Assembly: GCF_027942865.1 (NCBI RefSeq)
Contig: NC_134528.1
Location: 8,613,586-8,677,585 of the forward strand
Length of the DNA stretch: 64,000 nucleotides
DNA from: Odontesthes bonariensis
Taxonomy: Eukaryota > Chordata > Actinopteri > Atheriniformes > Atherinopsidae
Reading direction: 5' to 3'
Shown here: in pieces, positions 25,301-37,600 of the stretch
Position numbering within the stretch: position 1 is the stretch's first letter
Layout: every line of letters starts with the position of its first letter
Program-made: the position numbers and the translations under genes
Notes under the pieces: model-generated
Databases searched by the model: none
The model's input: only the letters and a program-made list of their open reading frames with translations
Told to the model about the DNA's origin: nothing

Positions 25301-25665
25301 GTAGGGAATTTAGAGAGAATTTGTGGCACCAAAATTAATCTTTGCATTGTTAGGCGAACTTAGAATCTACATAAATGCAACACATTAATAAAAAACTGTT
25401 AAAATATTGAGAAGAATTTTCATTTATTATTGTCCCCAATTTTTAAGCCATAATTTAAAAAATTTGCCAGAAAAAAACCCCAAAACAATCTATCATCGTT
25501 CAGTCATAGACATAATATAAAGGCTGTGTTCGAAACCGGATATTTCTCCTACTACTTCTACTACTCACACTAACTTTTTGAGTTATTATGCGAGTTTGAG
25601 TATGCGAGAAGTTCCCGAATGCATACTAGATTCGCCGAAATGTTGAGTATGCATCATGAGGTTAC

Positions 25666-27077
25666 ATTTTTTTATTTTTTATTTTTTATTTTTTTAATTT
25701 ATAAAAACAGACAATTACAGAAACAAAGACAGATACAATAACTATACGCCAGGGGTTAGATAATGCAGACACAAACAAAGCAGACACACATCTATAAAAC
25801 AATATTAAATTTTGTGCATAAATTCACAGTTTTGATTGCTTTTTTGTTCTGTGAGGCATAAATGTTTTTGAGATAAATGTCCACTTCTTTACGAAAATAA
25901 ACAAAAGAAGGCCTCATTTTAAGTACTTTACACTTATGTATATGGAATTTTGCCAGAAGAATAATTTAATTACAAAGAAAATATTCTTCATACAGCTTCT
26001 TACTAAAATTGGTAAAACCAAATAAAACATCTTGCAAACGTAACTCAAAAGTTTCACAAATATGGTCAATTATAAAACGACAAATCTTTCGCCACAAGTT
26101 TCTTGAAAAATCACAAAACCAAAAAAGATGAATAAGTGATTCTGGATGTGTATTACAAAGAGTACAATTAGTATCAATATCATTACTGAATTTAGCTAAA
26201 AAGGATTTAACTGGGTAAAAACGGTGAATGATTTTAAAGGACACTTCTTTTACTTGATTGACCAGTAAGAATCTGTTGGGTAGTGTCCAAGCCTTGGTCC
26301 AGCATATATCGTTGGCATATCCACTCCAAGCTGAGATTGCACAAGGTACAGAAATAATGTCCTTTAGAAATAGATTGCGCACAGTCCGGTTATTATTACG
26401 GGTAGTGGACATCAAGCATATTCTACCAACATGTGTCAGAAGAGGATCAAGCTGAGGAGTATCATAAGAACAACCTTTCAGGAGCATGATCACTCCCAGT
26501 GGAATTGCATCAAAAACAATGGCAAATTGCTTAGGAGTAACAGGTATTTTTACACGCTGAAGAAATTCTTGGTAACTGAAAAGGTTACCCTGTTCATTAA
26601 GAAGTTGATTTACTGAAACAATACCATTCCTAAACCAGTAATAAAAAAATATAGATTTCTTTTTATAACATACATCCCAATTATTCCAGATAAAGTAAGT
26701 ATTTGGAGAAAAATTGTGCTTGTAAAGAAGAGACCAAGAGAAAAGAGCTTGCTTATGAAAGTTTGAAAGAGAAACAGGAAGCCTGTCAATATTATAATTA
26801 CAAAGCAGAATAAACTTTAAACCACCCAACTGAGAAAACACATGACTAGAGATAAAATTCCATATTGAAGCAGGTTCTTTTAAATGGTTTTTAATCCAGC
26901 ACGAAGTCAATAAAGTTGAGCCCACCCTTGTTGTAGTCATTCATCATAACAGATATTTTAACATAATGTGTTCTATTTTTTCCAAATAAAATTCAATAGT
27001 AACTGGTCAATGCTTTTACACATTTTTGTATCCACACCCAATGCTATTCCAGCATATGTCAATCTGGATATCATGAG
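25666..27077 (-). mobile_element. 5'-truncated L1-type LINE with 13-bp target duplication
   Basis: ATCATGAGGTTAC occurs at 25653-25665 and again at 27078-27090, flanking the insert exactly. T-rich sequence at 25666-25700 is the reverse of the poly(A) tail. A minus-strand open frame at 25966-26940 (324 codons) encodes the C-terminal part of ORF2, including SFKIIHRFYPVK and the CTLC-x5-H-x4-WFC knuckle. Frameshifts precede it: QLLLNFIWKK is read upstream in another frame. The reverse transcriptase core and endonuclease are missing. Joining the sequence across the insert restores the Harbinger-type left end. Confidence 0.88.
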
Positions 27078-27189
27078 ATCATGAGGTTACTACCATGGCT
27101 GTATTAGGTTACTACTCATAGTCAAACTACCCAAGATGCAACGTGATGTGACGTCACCCATCGTCATTTCCTTGCCGCGAACAGGAAAG

Positions 27190-28485
27190 ATGGAGACGTA
27201 TCTATACAAATGTGAGTAAATTGTGAAATATTTTAGTAACTCGGCGGTTTGCATGTGGTAGACATATCAGATGAAGACGTATACGTGTCCATCAGCTGTT
27301 GTGATCGTTACATGTACCGTTACGTTATGTTATCGCTCCTGCTAGTTAGCGTTAGCCCATTTAATGCCACATACCGTCGGCAGTAGAAACTGCATAAGCA
27401 GCTAATATGATACAGTTAGCTAAGATTGGTTGATCAAAAAATAGCTATTAGCTGGTTAACGTTTAACCTAAAGCCCAAGTTAGGTCGCATATCTCACCGT
27501 TATTGGTGTGTTTGTTCTTTCAAGGGACCGATAGAGACACGGAGCGCCTCATAAGGTGGAGGGGAGCGAACGAGGCGCTGTTTACCGGCAGGCGCAGTGC
27601 TGCAGTGCGAGGATTTGAGTAAGATATTTATTTCCGCTGAATGACCATAATATATTTTAAAATAGCCCGTCCTGGGTAGATTTTCTTTTTCCCGACTTTT
27701 CTCGGGAGTTTTTCCTGAGTGGATATGAGGTTCTAAGGCATGATGTTGTGATGCTGCGTAAAGACAAAAAATGTGTATCCTCAATTTCATGCTTGTGCAG
27801 AGCATTCATCATCGACCAAGGGCTGGAGGGCAAGGTGGAGACTGGCTTTGTAAAAAAGAAATGGGAGAACTTAAAACAAAAATACAAAGTGAGTTGAATA
27901 ACAAAAGCACTACAGTGTCAATGTAAACAACTTGATGATATGATTGTGATGACTAGTTGACGAGTGCTGAAAAATGAAGGTTTTGAATGACTTAGAACTG
28001 TTGTGCTTGGTGTATGTGTTTTGTAGGAACGGAGCACGGCCACCGCTGCCAATTGGAAGTGGTTTGGTGCCATGGAGGAGGTGTTGGGGGACATGCCGTC
28101 AATGACCCCCCCTCTCTTCATCACCTCATCCATGACACCGCCCGCAGTAGGGGCCTCTCCTCCCTCCCCTCGCCCCCAAGCATCAACATCAGCTGGCTCC
28201 CGGGGGGAACAGGAGGGTTGGGTCACTCTCCTCCAGGAGCTGGACAAAAGGGAGGCTCAAGCTGAGGAGAGGGCAGAAAGGAGAGAGAGAGAGATGCAGG
28301 AGAGAGAAATAGAACTGGAGAGGGAAAGAAGAGAGGATGAGAGACGGTGGTTGGAGAAGAGAGAAAGAGAGTGGAGGGATTGGATCGACGTGAGGATGAG
28401 GGAGGAGCGGCAGGAGCGAGAGAGAGAGTATCAGGCGAGGGAAGACAAATTGATGTCCATACTGGAAAAGTTCCTTGAGAAATAG
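27190..28485 (+). CDS. Harbinger-type Myb/trihelix DNA-binding protein, four exons, intact
   Basis: Exons 27190-27211, 27525-27618, 27801-27888 and 28027-28485 join in frame with GT-AG introns to give 220 residues. The first 68 residues form a Myb/SANT-like (trihelix) domain: YLYKWTDRDTERLI, then FVKKKWENLKQKYK. A proline/serine linker follows. The C-terminal half is a highly charged E/R-rich coiled coil from about residue 130, ending SILEKFLEK. In PIF/Harbinger elements this accessory protein binds the transposon ends and helps bring in the transposase. It is open with no stop or frameshift, although the neighbouring transposase is broken. It could be a host-recruited gene, or could serve other copies of the family. 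Confidence 0.75.
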
Positions 28486-28587
28486 TTTTGTTCATTGTTC
28501 ATTTTTATATTAAAAGTTGAGGAGTTTGGAGTGTCAGTGTCATCTGATTCTTTTAAATGAAATGGGAGCAGAAAAGATTAGATTCGA

Positions 28588-29171
28588 TCATAGCACAGGA
28601 AGCACATCATCATCATCATCATTTACAGTGCCAGTAAAGCCTACCACCACATCCAGAAAACAGCCCCTGTGGTCGCAGATGGCCTGGAACTGGATGGAGT
28701 GGGACAGCTTCCTGTTGAAGTAGTCCCCTGCAAACTGGCTGGGTGGGACAATGCGGACATGGCACCCATCGACGCTTCCTGCCACTGCAGAAAGCCGGAC
28801 ATCGAGACCGCTCCTGGAATCAAACACCGATCTCCTTCCAGCTCCTCCATGTCAGGGAAGCGGATGAGCCTCCTGAACACACCCTGGATGACTTTGCTGA
28901 AGCGGTGAATCATGTCATGGCATGTGGTGCGGGAGATGTCAAATGCCTCTGACACAACCCGGTAGGTCGTTGCACAGGCCAACCAGAACAAAAACACCAG
29001 AACCTCAAAGGACTTTGCCCAGCCATGGTCCTTGTCTGCCAGGAGCTGGATGAGGCTCTCCAGGGACTCTCGGGACACACGGAAGTCCTTCCTGGTGTCA
29101 CCTCCATTAAAATAGAGCTGCAACAGTGGAACATGGGGATTCACCCTGCAATATGGCCTTCTTGAAGCCAC
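28588..29171 (-). pseudogene. HARBI1-like DDE transposase, frameshifted and truncated
   Basis: The frame from 29171 encodes FRVSRESLESLIQLL and RTTCHDMIHRFSKVI, the helical N-terminal region of Harbinger transposases. Just after MEELE one extra G shifts the frame. The next frame continues with GSVDGCHVRIVPP (first catalytic D), DYFNRKLSHSIQFQA and DHRGCFLDVVVGFTGTVND (second D). A (CAT)n microsatellite (28606-28622) then gives a run of aspartates and a stop, and the segment with the third catalytic residue is absent. It cannot encode an active enzyme as it stands. Confidence 0.8.
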
Positions 29172-29247
29172 CAGTAATATATAATATGAATGAACAATAT
29201 GATTTTTACAGACAATTGCTTAATTATATGAAATAATGAATGCTTTG

Positions 29248-29587
29248 TGTGACGACCCCTCTGCTCCACTAGTTGTCCCTGTCCTTTTTGTTGTTTTCTT
29301 CCCTTTTGCAGGGAGTAAGGTGGAGTGCTCATGAAGCTGATTGAGCCACCAGTTACATCCCCCCTCTCCCCCACTTGGATTGACTTGGTTAAACCAGGTT
29401 ACGGGGCGGCTGCTGTTTTGTTCTGTTTTTTGATCGCTTACACATCCACACACTCATGCATGCATACACTATTGACAACTGACTTCCACGTTTCCTTAGT
29501 TTAGATAATTTTGTTAATAAAAGTTATTTTGAAATTGAAACTCTCGTCTGTCTCCCATGTTTGTTGCAGCCTTAGAGGGCTGTGACA
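29248..29587. mobile_element. Candidate 340-bp miniature element
   Basis: It starts TGTGACGACCCCTCT and ends AGAGGGCTGTGACA, imperfect inverted ends of about 15 bp. No target duplication is clear. The interior is non-coding. Confidence 0.4.
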
Positions 29588-30034
29588 TATGAAATAACTA
29601 TATTGTTTAAAATGGGATGTATTTAACTTGTTTATTTATTCATTATTTATTTAACTTATTAAACTTTATGAAATAATTCAATTCACAACGACTTTGTTGC
29701 TCAACATGTTTCACTCCAATTTTCGGGCAGTGGGGTATGTTATATTGCGTTTTTCCATTAGCTAGCTCATTAAAGAGCTCTAGATTTATAGGGAAACAAA
29801 TCTCTGGTTCAAATTCATGTTGGCTGCCGCCATCTTGTGGCCTGTGTGTGAAACGATGGGCAGCCGTTGGTCCTTTATCCCTCAAAAACTAACACATAGA
29901 CGTTGAATTGTGCTGGGGAAAAATTAAAATAAATGACAGTCAAACGAAATGAGGAGAAATTTAATAAGCTGTCTGTTGTTGTTCTTGTCTCAAATCTTTG
30001 GAGGCGACAAACATCGACGAGGGGTAGCGCAACA

Positions 30035-30058
30035 GAAAGTAAAAGTGAAACTAAAAGT
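30035..30058 (+). promoter_or_regulatory. Tandem IRF/ISRE-type element upstream of tap2t
   Basis: Four hexamers follow in a row: GAAAGT AAAAGT GAAACT AAAAGT. The middle part AAAAGTGAAACT differs from the ISRE core GAAANNGAAACT only in its first base. It lies about 50 bases upstream of the candidate first donor and 1.1 kb upstream of the start codon. Mammalian TAP genes are interferon-induced, so this fits the gene. Function is inferred. Confidence 0.6.
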
Positions 30059-30730
30059 CAAATGCCTACACGTAGCTGTCAGTTAGCAAGCAGTAGAGAA
30101 ACACAAGGTAAGTCATCCAAACTGGGTTTAATAACATCTCGGTTCAGAAACTGTTTACTATGTCATAGGCTTTAATTGCTAAATATTCAAAAGCATTCAC
30201 GGCGGCGGTGACAATAAGCTACTGTAACGACGTGACAAGTCATTAACCGGCTAAAACTAGCCTGCTAAAGTGCTGCTAAACAACTACATGCTCATTAATG
30301 TAACGTTGTTCAGACATGAAGGTAGCTGAAAACGACCAGTTCCAGTGTTACAGCTATTTGTGATGTTATAATTCAATGCAAACAGCAAGCTAACGTAACT
30401 TAATTAAAACGGTTAGATTTGTGTCAGAAAACTCAGAAGAATATTTGGTGCACACTAGTTCACTCAGATACAGGTAGATTTTGAACCTGTCGTCCATCCC
30501 TGTTTCAATTCATTAAAGAGAGAAATGCATATTTATTTACGTTAGTTGTAACTGATTTGACACACAAAGTTTGTGATGATACAATAACATAAGTATAAAG
30601 TGAAAAATAGAGCCAGAAGTATAAAGCTTTATTAGATTCAGAAGAATATGTTATTTTTGTCTATACATTTGCAAAAGTTGCATATTACGGAATATTATAT
30701 AATATATATAATATAATATCTCGTCTTGAA

Positions 30731-30753
30731 ATAACGTGATAATATCACGTTAT
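30731..30753. repeat. 23-bp perfect palindrome, ATAACGTGATA arms
   Basis: ATAACGTGATA, one central A, then TATCACGTTAT. Further partial copies (AACGTGATAAAT, CACGTAATTACGTGAT) follow to about 30827. It is probably part of a palindromic miniature element. Confidence 0.6.
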
Positions 30754-31188
30754 AACGTGATAAATATATTGTTAAAACATGAAAAAGATATTGTTATAAC
30801 AATAAACTTTTCACGTAATTACGTGATACTGAGCCTCTTTTTATTTCGTAGAGTGGCAGCAATACGCTTCCGTAGCCTCTCTATACCTTTTAGTTGTAAA
30901 CTCAGGAACATTTAAGCAGATTTGATATAAGGGAGCTTTTAGCAGGTACACAGATATGAGGATGTGAAACCATTCAAAGATTGTAGATGGGTAACTAATG
31001 TAAAGCAAATTGATTTTTAATATAAATACTTGTTGGTCGTTCTATGAATGAATCGTGAGATTGCCCTGAGGCGACCTATGTGTTTGTTTCTTTACTGGAA
31101 ACACAGTTGTTATTCTAACACAACTGTAATATTTGTGGTTCCAGGATCAGCTCCAACCTCTTACAGCCTGACCGCCCGCTGAAGGAAG

Positions 31189-31693
31189 ATGATGGAAGTG
31201 ATATATTGTGGATTAATCATCATTCTTCTTGATGCGGCTCTTTGTTTTGCATTGTGGACTGGGCTGCTTCTGCTGCAGTGCTCCACCTCTGGTGGGCTGG
31301 CAGGACTGTGGGCCTTTGGGGCTGTAAAGTGGGTCTTCCTCCATTTTTTCACACATCTACTGGCTGCTGGAAAGCCCCACGCTGTGCTTCATAGGTTCGT
31401 GGCACTCCTCTGCCTTCTTCATCCAGTGTTTGAAACCGGACAGACCCTTACGGCTCCTCCCATGGAGCCGCACACAGGGCCATCCCCTGACCTCAGCATG
31501 CTGATTTTGGGTGTCATGTCCTCATCGCTGGCTTGTGTAGTTTGGGAAAAGGTCCTCTGTGGGGATGGGCGGATGACAGAGGGCCGCAACAGAGAGAATA
31601 CTAAGCAGTTGCTCATGAGGATGCTGACATACTTCAAACCAGACATACTCTACCTGATTGCAGCTTTCAGTTTCCTCATCTTTGGAGTCGTCT
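31189..31693 (+). CDS. tap2t: tap2t coding exon 1
   Basis: Encodes the hydrophobic N-terminal region to FGVV. The start is the first of two adjacent ATGs. The donor GTGAGT follows one base of the next codon. Confidence 0.85.
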
Positions 31694-34600
31694 GTGAGTT
31701 TGACATGCTGACATTACTCATTTCACACTCATTTCGCGTCTCCTGTAAGTATACAAAAATTCAGTAAATTTCTACCTTAATATGTCCTTTATTTCTCCTG
31801 CAGGTGATACTTACATCCCTTTGTATCAGGGGAAAGTTATCGATATACTCGGCGGTCAAGCGCTTCAAACCAGCCTCGGTTCTGCACTTGGGTGGCTGGT
31901 CCTTTTCTCTCTTGGAAGGTAATCAAACAAAGCAGCTGTACATATGTTATATGTTTGGTCTGATTGTGTTAAAGTGTTAGATTTCAGTCTCTTTTTTTAA
32001 ACGAATAAGTAAACTGTAATGGTTCGTCCGAACAGTGCGGCGTTTTCTGGCATGAGAGGAGGCGTGTTCATGTGCACCTTGGCCAGACTGAACAAGAGAC
32101 TGAAGCATCTGCTGTTTCACAGCCTCCTGCAGCAGGAGGTGCACTTCTTTGAGGAGAACAACCCAGGTGAGTCATTTGAAAACAGCTGCTGTTGCTGTAC
32201 TTCACAAGATTAAATAATTCATTGTTAAACACTAGGAGTATGAAGATGAACCTAAACAAATCAGTCCCCTGTTTTAACATCATGGATGTTATTGGATTAG
32301 TATGCAGACTCCTGGATTGAGTATAATGTGTAATGTCAAAGGCCCATTTTTAAAAACTGAAATCCTGTTTTGCTGCAGATCCTACCTAGAATCAGTGTAA
32401 GACTTCTGTGTTGATGTCAGAGAGAAAGCATCAGATAGGGTCCACACCAATGCTATGTTGGTTTAGTTGACAGATTCTAAACTCTTGTTCGATGGTCTGG
32501 AAATCATTTGGATTTTATAAGAAGAAAGCGACATTTAACATCTGTAGAGCATCGATTAAATACGACAGATCTGAACACTCCTGGAGAGACGTCATGGATG
32601 ATGATCGAGATATTACGAACAACAACAACACACGATATTAAAGAGTTTCCAACCACGACTTAGCCACAGCCCGGGGAGATCGAACGTGAATGCAGTAATT
32701 ATTTATTGCTCAATATTTACAAATTTAAATGGTTAAAAATGATGGAGAACCAAAAATACATGGATTCATTGCTTTGATAGAAGCTAACCAAGCTAACCAA
32801 GCAGCCACAGTTATGAAAAATGAATTGCTCTCATTTACAGTGGGAAATGATCAGTATCACTTCTGATTTGTTTTGAAGTACACTGACCTTTGTTATTCAT
32901 ATTCCTGGGCTGGAACTGATCTGGAGCACCTGGGGGCGAAGATACCGAAGTTTACAAGTTTTCAGCCCGGTTCAACATCGTTTTGCTAAACGGTGCCCAA
33001 AAATATTTTGCAATTACGAATAAAGTTATTAAATAAAAAACACAGTGACAGATGGAGCAGTACTAAGTGTCAGTCAGTAAGAACTGATTGAAATCAGAGG
33101 AGATTACCCTACACTGTTGCTGCATATTTTTGGTGGCTTCTGGAAGTGTCTTTGTCAGCCTGTTGGAGGTGTCAGTAGTTTGATGTGCACGTGCACATTT
33201 GTATTGTTTTTTTGCAGCGGGATTACATCCCACAACTGTAGGGGGAGCCCCAAAAGCAAAAAAATGCCAGATTCTCTAGTGTTACTGTAAAGAATATTAA
33301 GAAATGTACCAGACTGCACTGAATTTAACTGAATCATTCTGTAAAAATTGTATCGTCCCTAAATCCTATCTAACCTCATGTATCGGATGGTCAAGGAATC
33401 GTCTTCTATGGAAAAACACTTCCCATTTTAACTCATTATTTATCAAACTGTGGACATTAATCTGCTGCCTTCATAGATGCAACTCCACATGAACTCGCCT
33501 GCAGTGATGTTTCTCTCATTAAGCCAAAAGAGTCCAACGCAGAGCAGCTGTTTCAGTCAGTGTTGCACGGGCTTCCATAAAGTTTTGTTGTCATCACATT
33601 GTTGTTCTTATTAAAAGGTTGTTATCGATCCAAAGTGTTATTTTTTTTCACTGAAATACTCCATAAGTAGCCGTTCATCATAAGTATTCCTTGAAAAGTG
33701 TGCAACAAATATTAAGACTCTGCAGAGATTTAACATGTGATTACTCTTGGTGCCTTTTCTTAGGACGACTTTCCTCCCGCCTGCACAGTGACGTCGACAG
33801 GATGGGCCGCACTGTAGCGCTGAACACTAACGTAGCGGTTCGCAGCACGGTCAAAACCGTCCTCATGCTCAGATTGATGTTAGGGCTGTCCTGGGAGCTC
33901 ACTCTGCTCACCTGCGTAGAGATGCCACTCCAGGCCATCATGCAAAACAAGTACACCTCGTTGTCCAAGGTAGGTGTGATGAGAAGGATCCTGGACTGGG
34001 TTATGTTGTGCTGCCGAGAGAAGAGTCTCCTTCGACCACTGCTGAATGAATCATACTTTAAGTTTAAGGATGGACTTTAATCCACTTTTGTAAGTAGGAA
34101 GCTTTAGTAGAAGTTCAGTGTTTATAACACCTTTATAACACCTTTATAACCTACCATAGAACAAGTCAGCCAGAGCACATTTTTGGAGCATTTTAATTTG
34201 CTATACATCAATACAACCCTTGTATCCCAACTTTTAATAATTTGCATGTAATAAGTCCATACAAACTAAATTAATTGTTAGATAATTGATTGATTGACAT
34301 TTGTGTTGGTTTAAAGGAGTTTATACAGCAGACAGTGGTTCTGCTCTCTGTAGAACACTCAGTTTTATGTGAGAAACCCTTAAACTCTGAAAATAATCTA
34401 TTGCCTTTGAAAAAGGACGGTAGGATCCAACAATTCTTTCAATTTTCAACTGTAGCTTGTTATTAAGTTTCCCTGGGTGAAGGATAACAATAAGAAAACA
34501 TGTATGCATCTCTATTTATGAAGCTTAAACCTTTATGCAATGAGTGCAGAATGAGTGTGCCCATGGTCTGAATCTTGTTCTTTGTCAAACAGGAGCTGAA

Positions 34601-37600
34601 GGATCAGACGCAGGAATGCCACGCTCAGAACAAAGACCTGGCCTCCCAGACGATCGGCGGGATTCAAACAGTCCGCAGCTTCAAGGCAGAGAAAGATGAA
34701 CTGAGGAGGTATCACGTGGCTCTGGATCAGCTGGGTGCCATCAGTAGACGTTCGAGAATCTACAGCTCAGTCTTTCTCTTAATACGGAGGGTAAGGAAGC
34801 AGTGGAGCAGGCTGACTTACCTGTGCAGGGTTTACAAGTAAGCAAACGCAGAGCTTAGATATGTGAAAATTTAGAAAAAGCACCATGCTTTAAGTAAAAA
34901 GGATGAGATATTCACTCAAAATGTTTTCCATCAATTAAAATGATTCCAGAAAAGATCTGACTTTCTATACTAAACATATCTATAAAGATTTCTTTTAAAC
35001 TTCTAGTTTCTAAAAGAATAAATACGTAAATGAAGCTAATTCAAATGTTGACCTTCTCTTCTTTGTCTGGCTTGCAGCTGTCATTTATCAGATGGTTAAC
35101 GTGAAAATAAGTCAGTATCGTAGGCCGGGTAGTAAAGTGATAGACCTGGTGAAAATAACTTTGAATTAGTATCTTAAAAAGTAAATGTTGTTAATGAACA
35201 TTCCATATATTTAATTTGATATTTAGTTGTTTTTTTGTCTTTAATGTTTTTTTCTTCTGCCACCTTGGCTGATATTTTTAAGGGGCCTGTCTAATTTCTG
35301 TTGCTGTTTTGCAGCTGCAGTGGGATTAATTTCTCTCTTTACACTTGTTTCATCTAGCTGGTGACTTTGGGTATAAAGATAATCATGCTGATTAAGGTCC
35401 GCGGTCTCATCTCCTCCGGTCAGCTCAGCATCGGCAGTCTGGTGTCCTTTCTCTTGTACCAGAAGCCCATGTCAAACAATCTAAGGGTGAGCTGAGTCAT
35501 CGCTTTTCTACATGTTCTGAACATTGTACGATCTCTGTTGCTGATGAAGAGTGTTTTATTTATCACAGGAGCTTTTGTATTGCTATGGAGAGACAATGTC
35601 CACAGTTGGAGTCATTTCCAAAGTGTTGGGCTATCTGGACAGAACACCAAAGTGTCAGAAGGAGGGAGACTTAGCTCCTGAGGATCTGAAGGGAAGAATC
35701 GTCTTCCAAAATGTCACCTTTAGCTATCCCTCTGCTCCAGATAAACCAGCTCTGAAGGTAAGGTTCCTAAATTAACAGCATCTGTGTGTTTGGAATGATG
35801 GAAACCTTTAATCCAGAGATGGAAAAGCCACAAACGGATCATTGCTGCTCTGCTACGTCCTCTCCAGTCTGTCTCGGTGGAACTGAAGCCAGGGAAGATC
35901 ACAGCCCTGGTGGGTCCCTCCGGCAGTGGAAAGACTTCCTGCGTCAGCCTCCTAAAAAGGCTGTATGAGCCTCTAGAGGGTCAGATTCTGCTGGATGGAG
36001 AGCCGCTGCATCATTACAAGCAGAAATACCTCCAACAGAAGGTACGGTCGGCTCAGACTTAATCAGACAATGCAGGAAAACTGAAGATTTTTTACTTTAA
36101 ACTTTAGGTTTATTGATACAACACCTCTATGTATCAGACATCTCAAAGTGCTTTAGAGCACGACAAGACATACAGACTCAGTCAGAGTAATAAATTGACT
36201 GATTGGAGAGTCATGCACTTCACACGCCACGTCGTGCTTTTTATTTCAGATGTAGGCGCATTCTGCAGTGAATTGGGACTTAAAATGTTCCTTAATACAT
36301 CAGGACCAGGCCCAAAGATCACCGTGTCCACGGCTTTTAGGCGCAACATTCCCCCTCCGCTTGGTTTTTAAATATTGGCAGTAATTTTATAGCCGGGCAC
36401 AAAGCCACAGTTAATCTGCCCCATGATGTTCACCCAGTTAATTTTTCCTGATTTGTGTTTTTCAAGGATGATGGTCTTTTTTTTGTCACAGAAATACAGG
36501 GTAAAACATGCAGTGAAAAGAGGGGTGGGGCCTCTCTGTCTCAGGTTTGCTCATAATAAAGGGACAGAAATGAAGAAACAATCACAGCAATAACAAGAAG
36601 AAATAGATCAAAGAGGTAGGGGGTAGAGAGAGGGGCGCCCCTGCCTTGATAATATTTGGTGGCTCATTCCAGCGTAATGTGAACGGCCTGGAGTCTGAAA
36701 CAGTTCTGGACAAGGAAGGCAGAGCCAAAACAGCGTACCAGAGAGGAATGCTGTCCTCAACAAGCTGCAGAGAAATGCTCAACAGTCATTCAACGCACTC
36801 AAGTTCCAGTCCTGACAGTGAGCGCTGTGGTAATAGCAACGTGCGTTTTCATTTGATCTGTTCATACAGATAGCCCTGGTTTCCCAGAATCCCACGCTGT
36901 TCACTGGTTCTCTGAGGTACAACATCCAATATGGTCTGAAGGACTGTTCCATGGAGAAAATGAAAGAAGCTGCAAAGAAGGTCAACGCACACGACTTCAT
37001 CTCTGAAATGGAAAGCGGATATGACACAGGTGCAGCAGTGTTTAATACAGGAAGCTCATCACAAATGGTTTTCTTTCACCCCAAGAATCGTTAAAATTAC
37101 CTTTGAATGACACAAATGCAGTTACTTTTATCATATAAGAAAGATGTGGCAAAGATAAGTGTGAAATTGATGTTTTCGTTGTTGCTGTTTTACTGCTTTG
37201 CCTTGTAAAACTACAGCTAATAAAGCTGTAATATTATCTGCTTTATTTTCAAACACCTTGGCAGAGAGGTGAACTCTGCAGTGCACAAATTCAACTAAAA
37301 CTTTAAAATAGCAGAAATAAGACTGGAAACGTTAAGTATTAACTTCTCATGGCAGATGTGACGCGAGGAAATCTTGTTTATGACTGCAGGTGTCTGGCAG
37401 GTAACCGGTGATCAAAGGTCATCATGTGATGTGTTGCAGCGATGATGCATGGGCTTTCCATCTAACTTGTCCTCACAGATATAGGAGAACGTGGAGGCAA
37501 ACTTTCAGCGGGACAGAAGCAGAGCATCGCTATCATCAGAGCTCTGGTTCGAGATCCACAGGTCATCATCCTGGATGAGGCTACCAGCAGTCTGGATGTT

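Larger units (their letters stand above)
18721..25521. other. Intergenic region downstream of slc16a5, including its 3' UTR
   Basis: The 3' UTR follows the stop. ATTAAA at 19081 and AATAAA at about 20217 are possible poly(A) signals, neither clearly preferred. The region holds a Tc1-like remnant (19620-19965), a 375-bp inverted-repeat element (20982-21356), GT/CA repeats near 22295-22337 and a run of 13 G at 23383-23395. The AT-rich part 23400-25520 has no recognisable gene. Confidence 0.6.
25522..29247. mobile_element. PIF/Harbinger-like element with two genes, invaded by an L1
   Basis: The left end starts GGCTGTGTTCGAAACCG, with ACTACT-rich and GAGTATGCGAG-type subterminal sequence. Inside are a Myb/trihelix protein gene (+, 27190-28485) and a transposase remnant (-, 28588-29171), the usual two-gene content of PIF/Harbinger. 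An L1 copy interrupts the left non-coding part at 25666-27077. I could not find the matching right inverted end, so the right limit is only the transposase start, and the element may be truncated. Confidence 0.7.
29588..31188. other. 5' region of the tap2-like gene
   Basis: Contains the IRF-type hexamer row (30035-30058), a strong donor ACAAG/GTAAGT at 30107, a palindromic AT-rich block near 30690-30830 and an acceptor CCAG at 31144. A non-coding first exon ending at 30107 joined to 31145 would put the start ATG 44 bases into the second exon. This is inferred from splice sites alone. Confidence 0.5.

Noticed and set aside
27500-28495. Minus-strand frames in the Myb/trihelix gene region
   Set aside because: They are antisense to well-joined exons and lack domain signals.
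25524-31144. Matching right inverted end for the Harbinger-like element
   Set aside because: I looked for the reverse complement of GGCTGTGTTCGAAACCG downstream and did not find it, so no right end is claimed.
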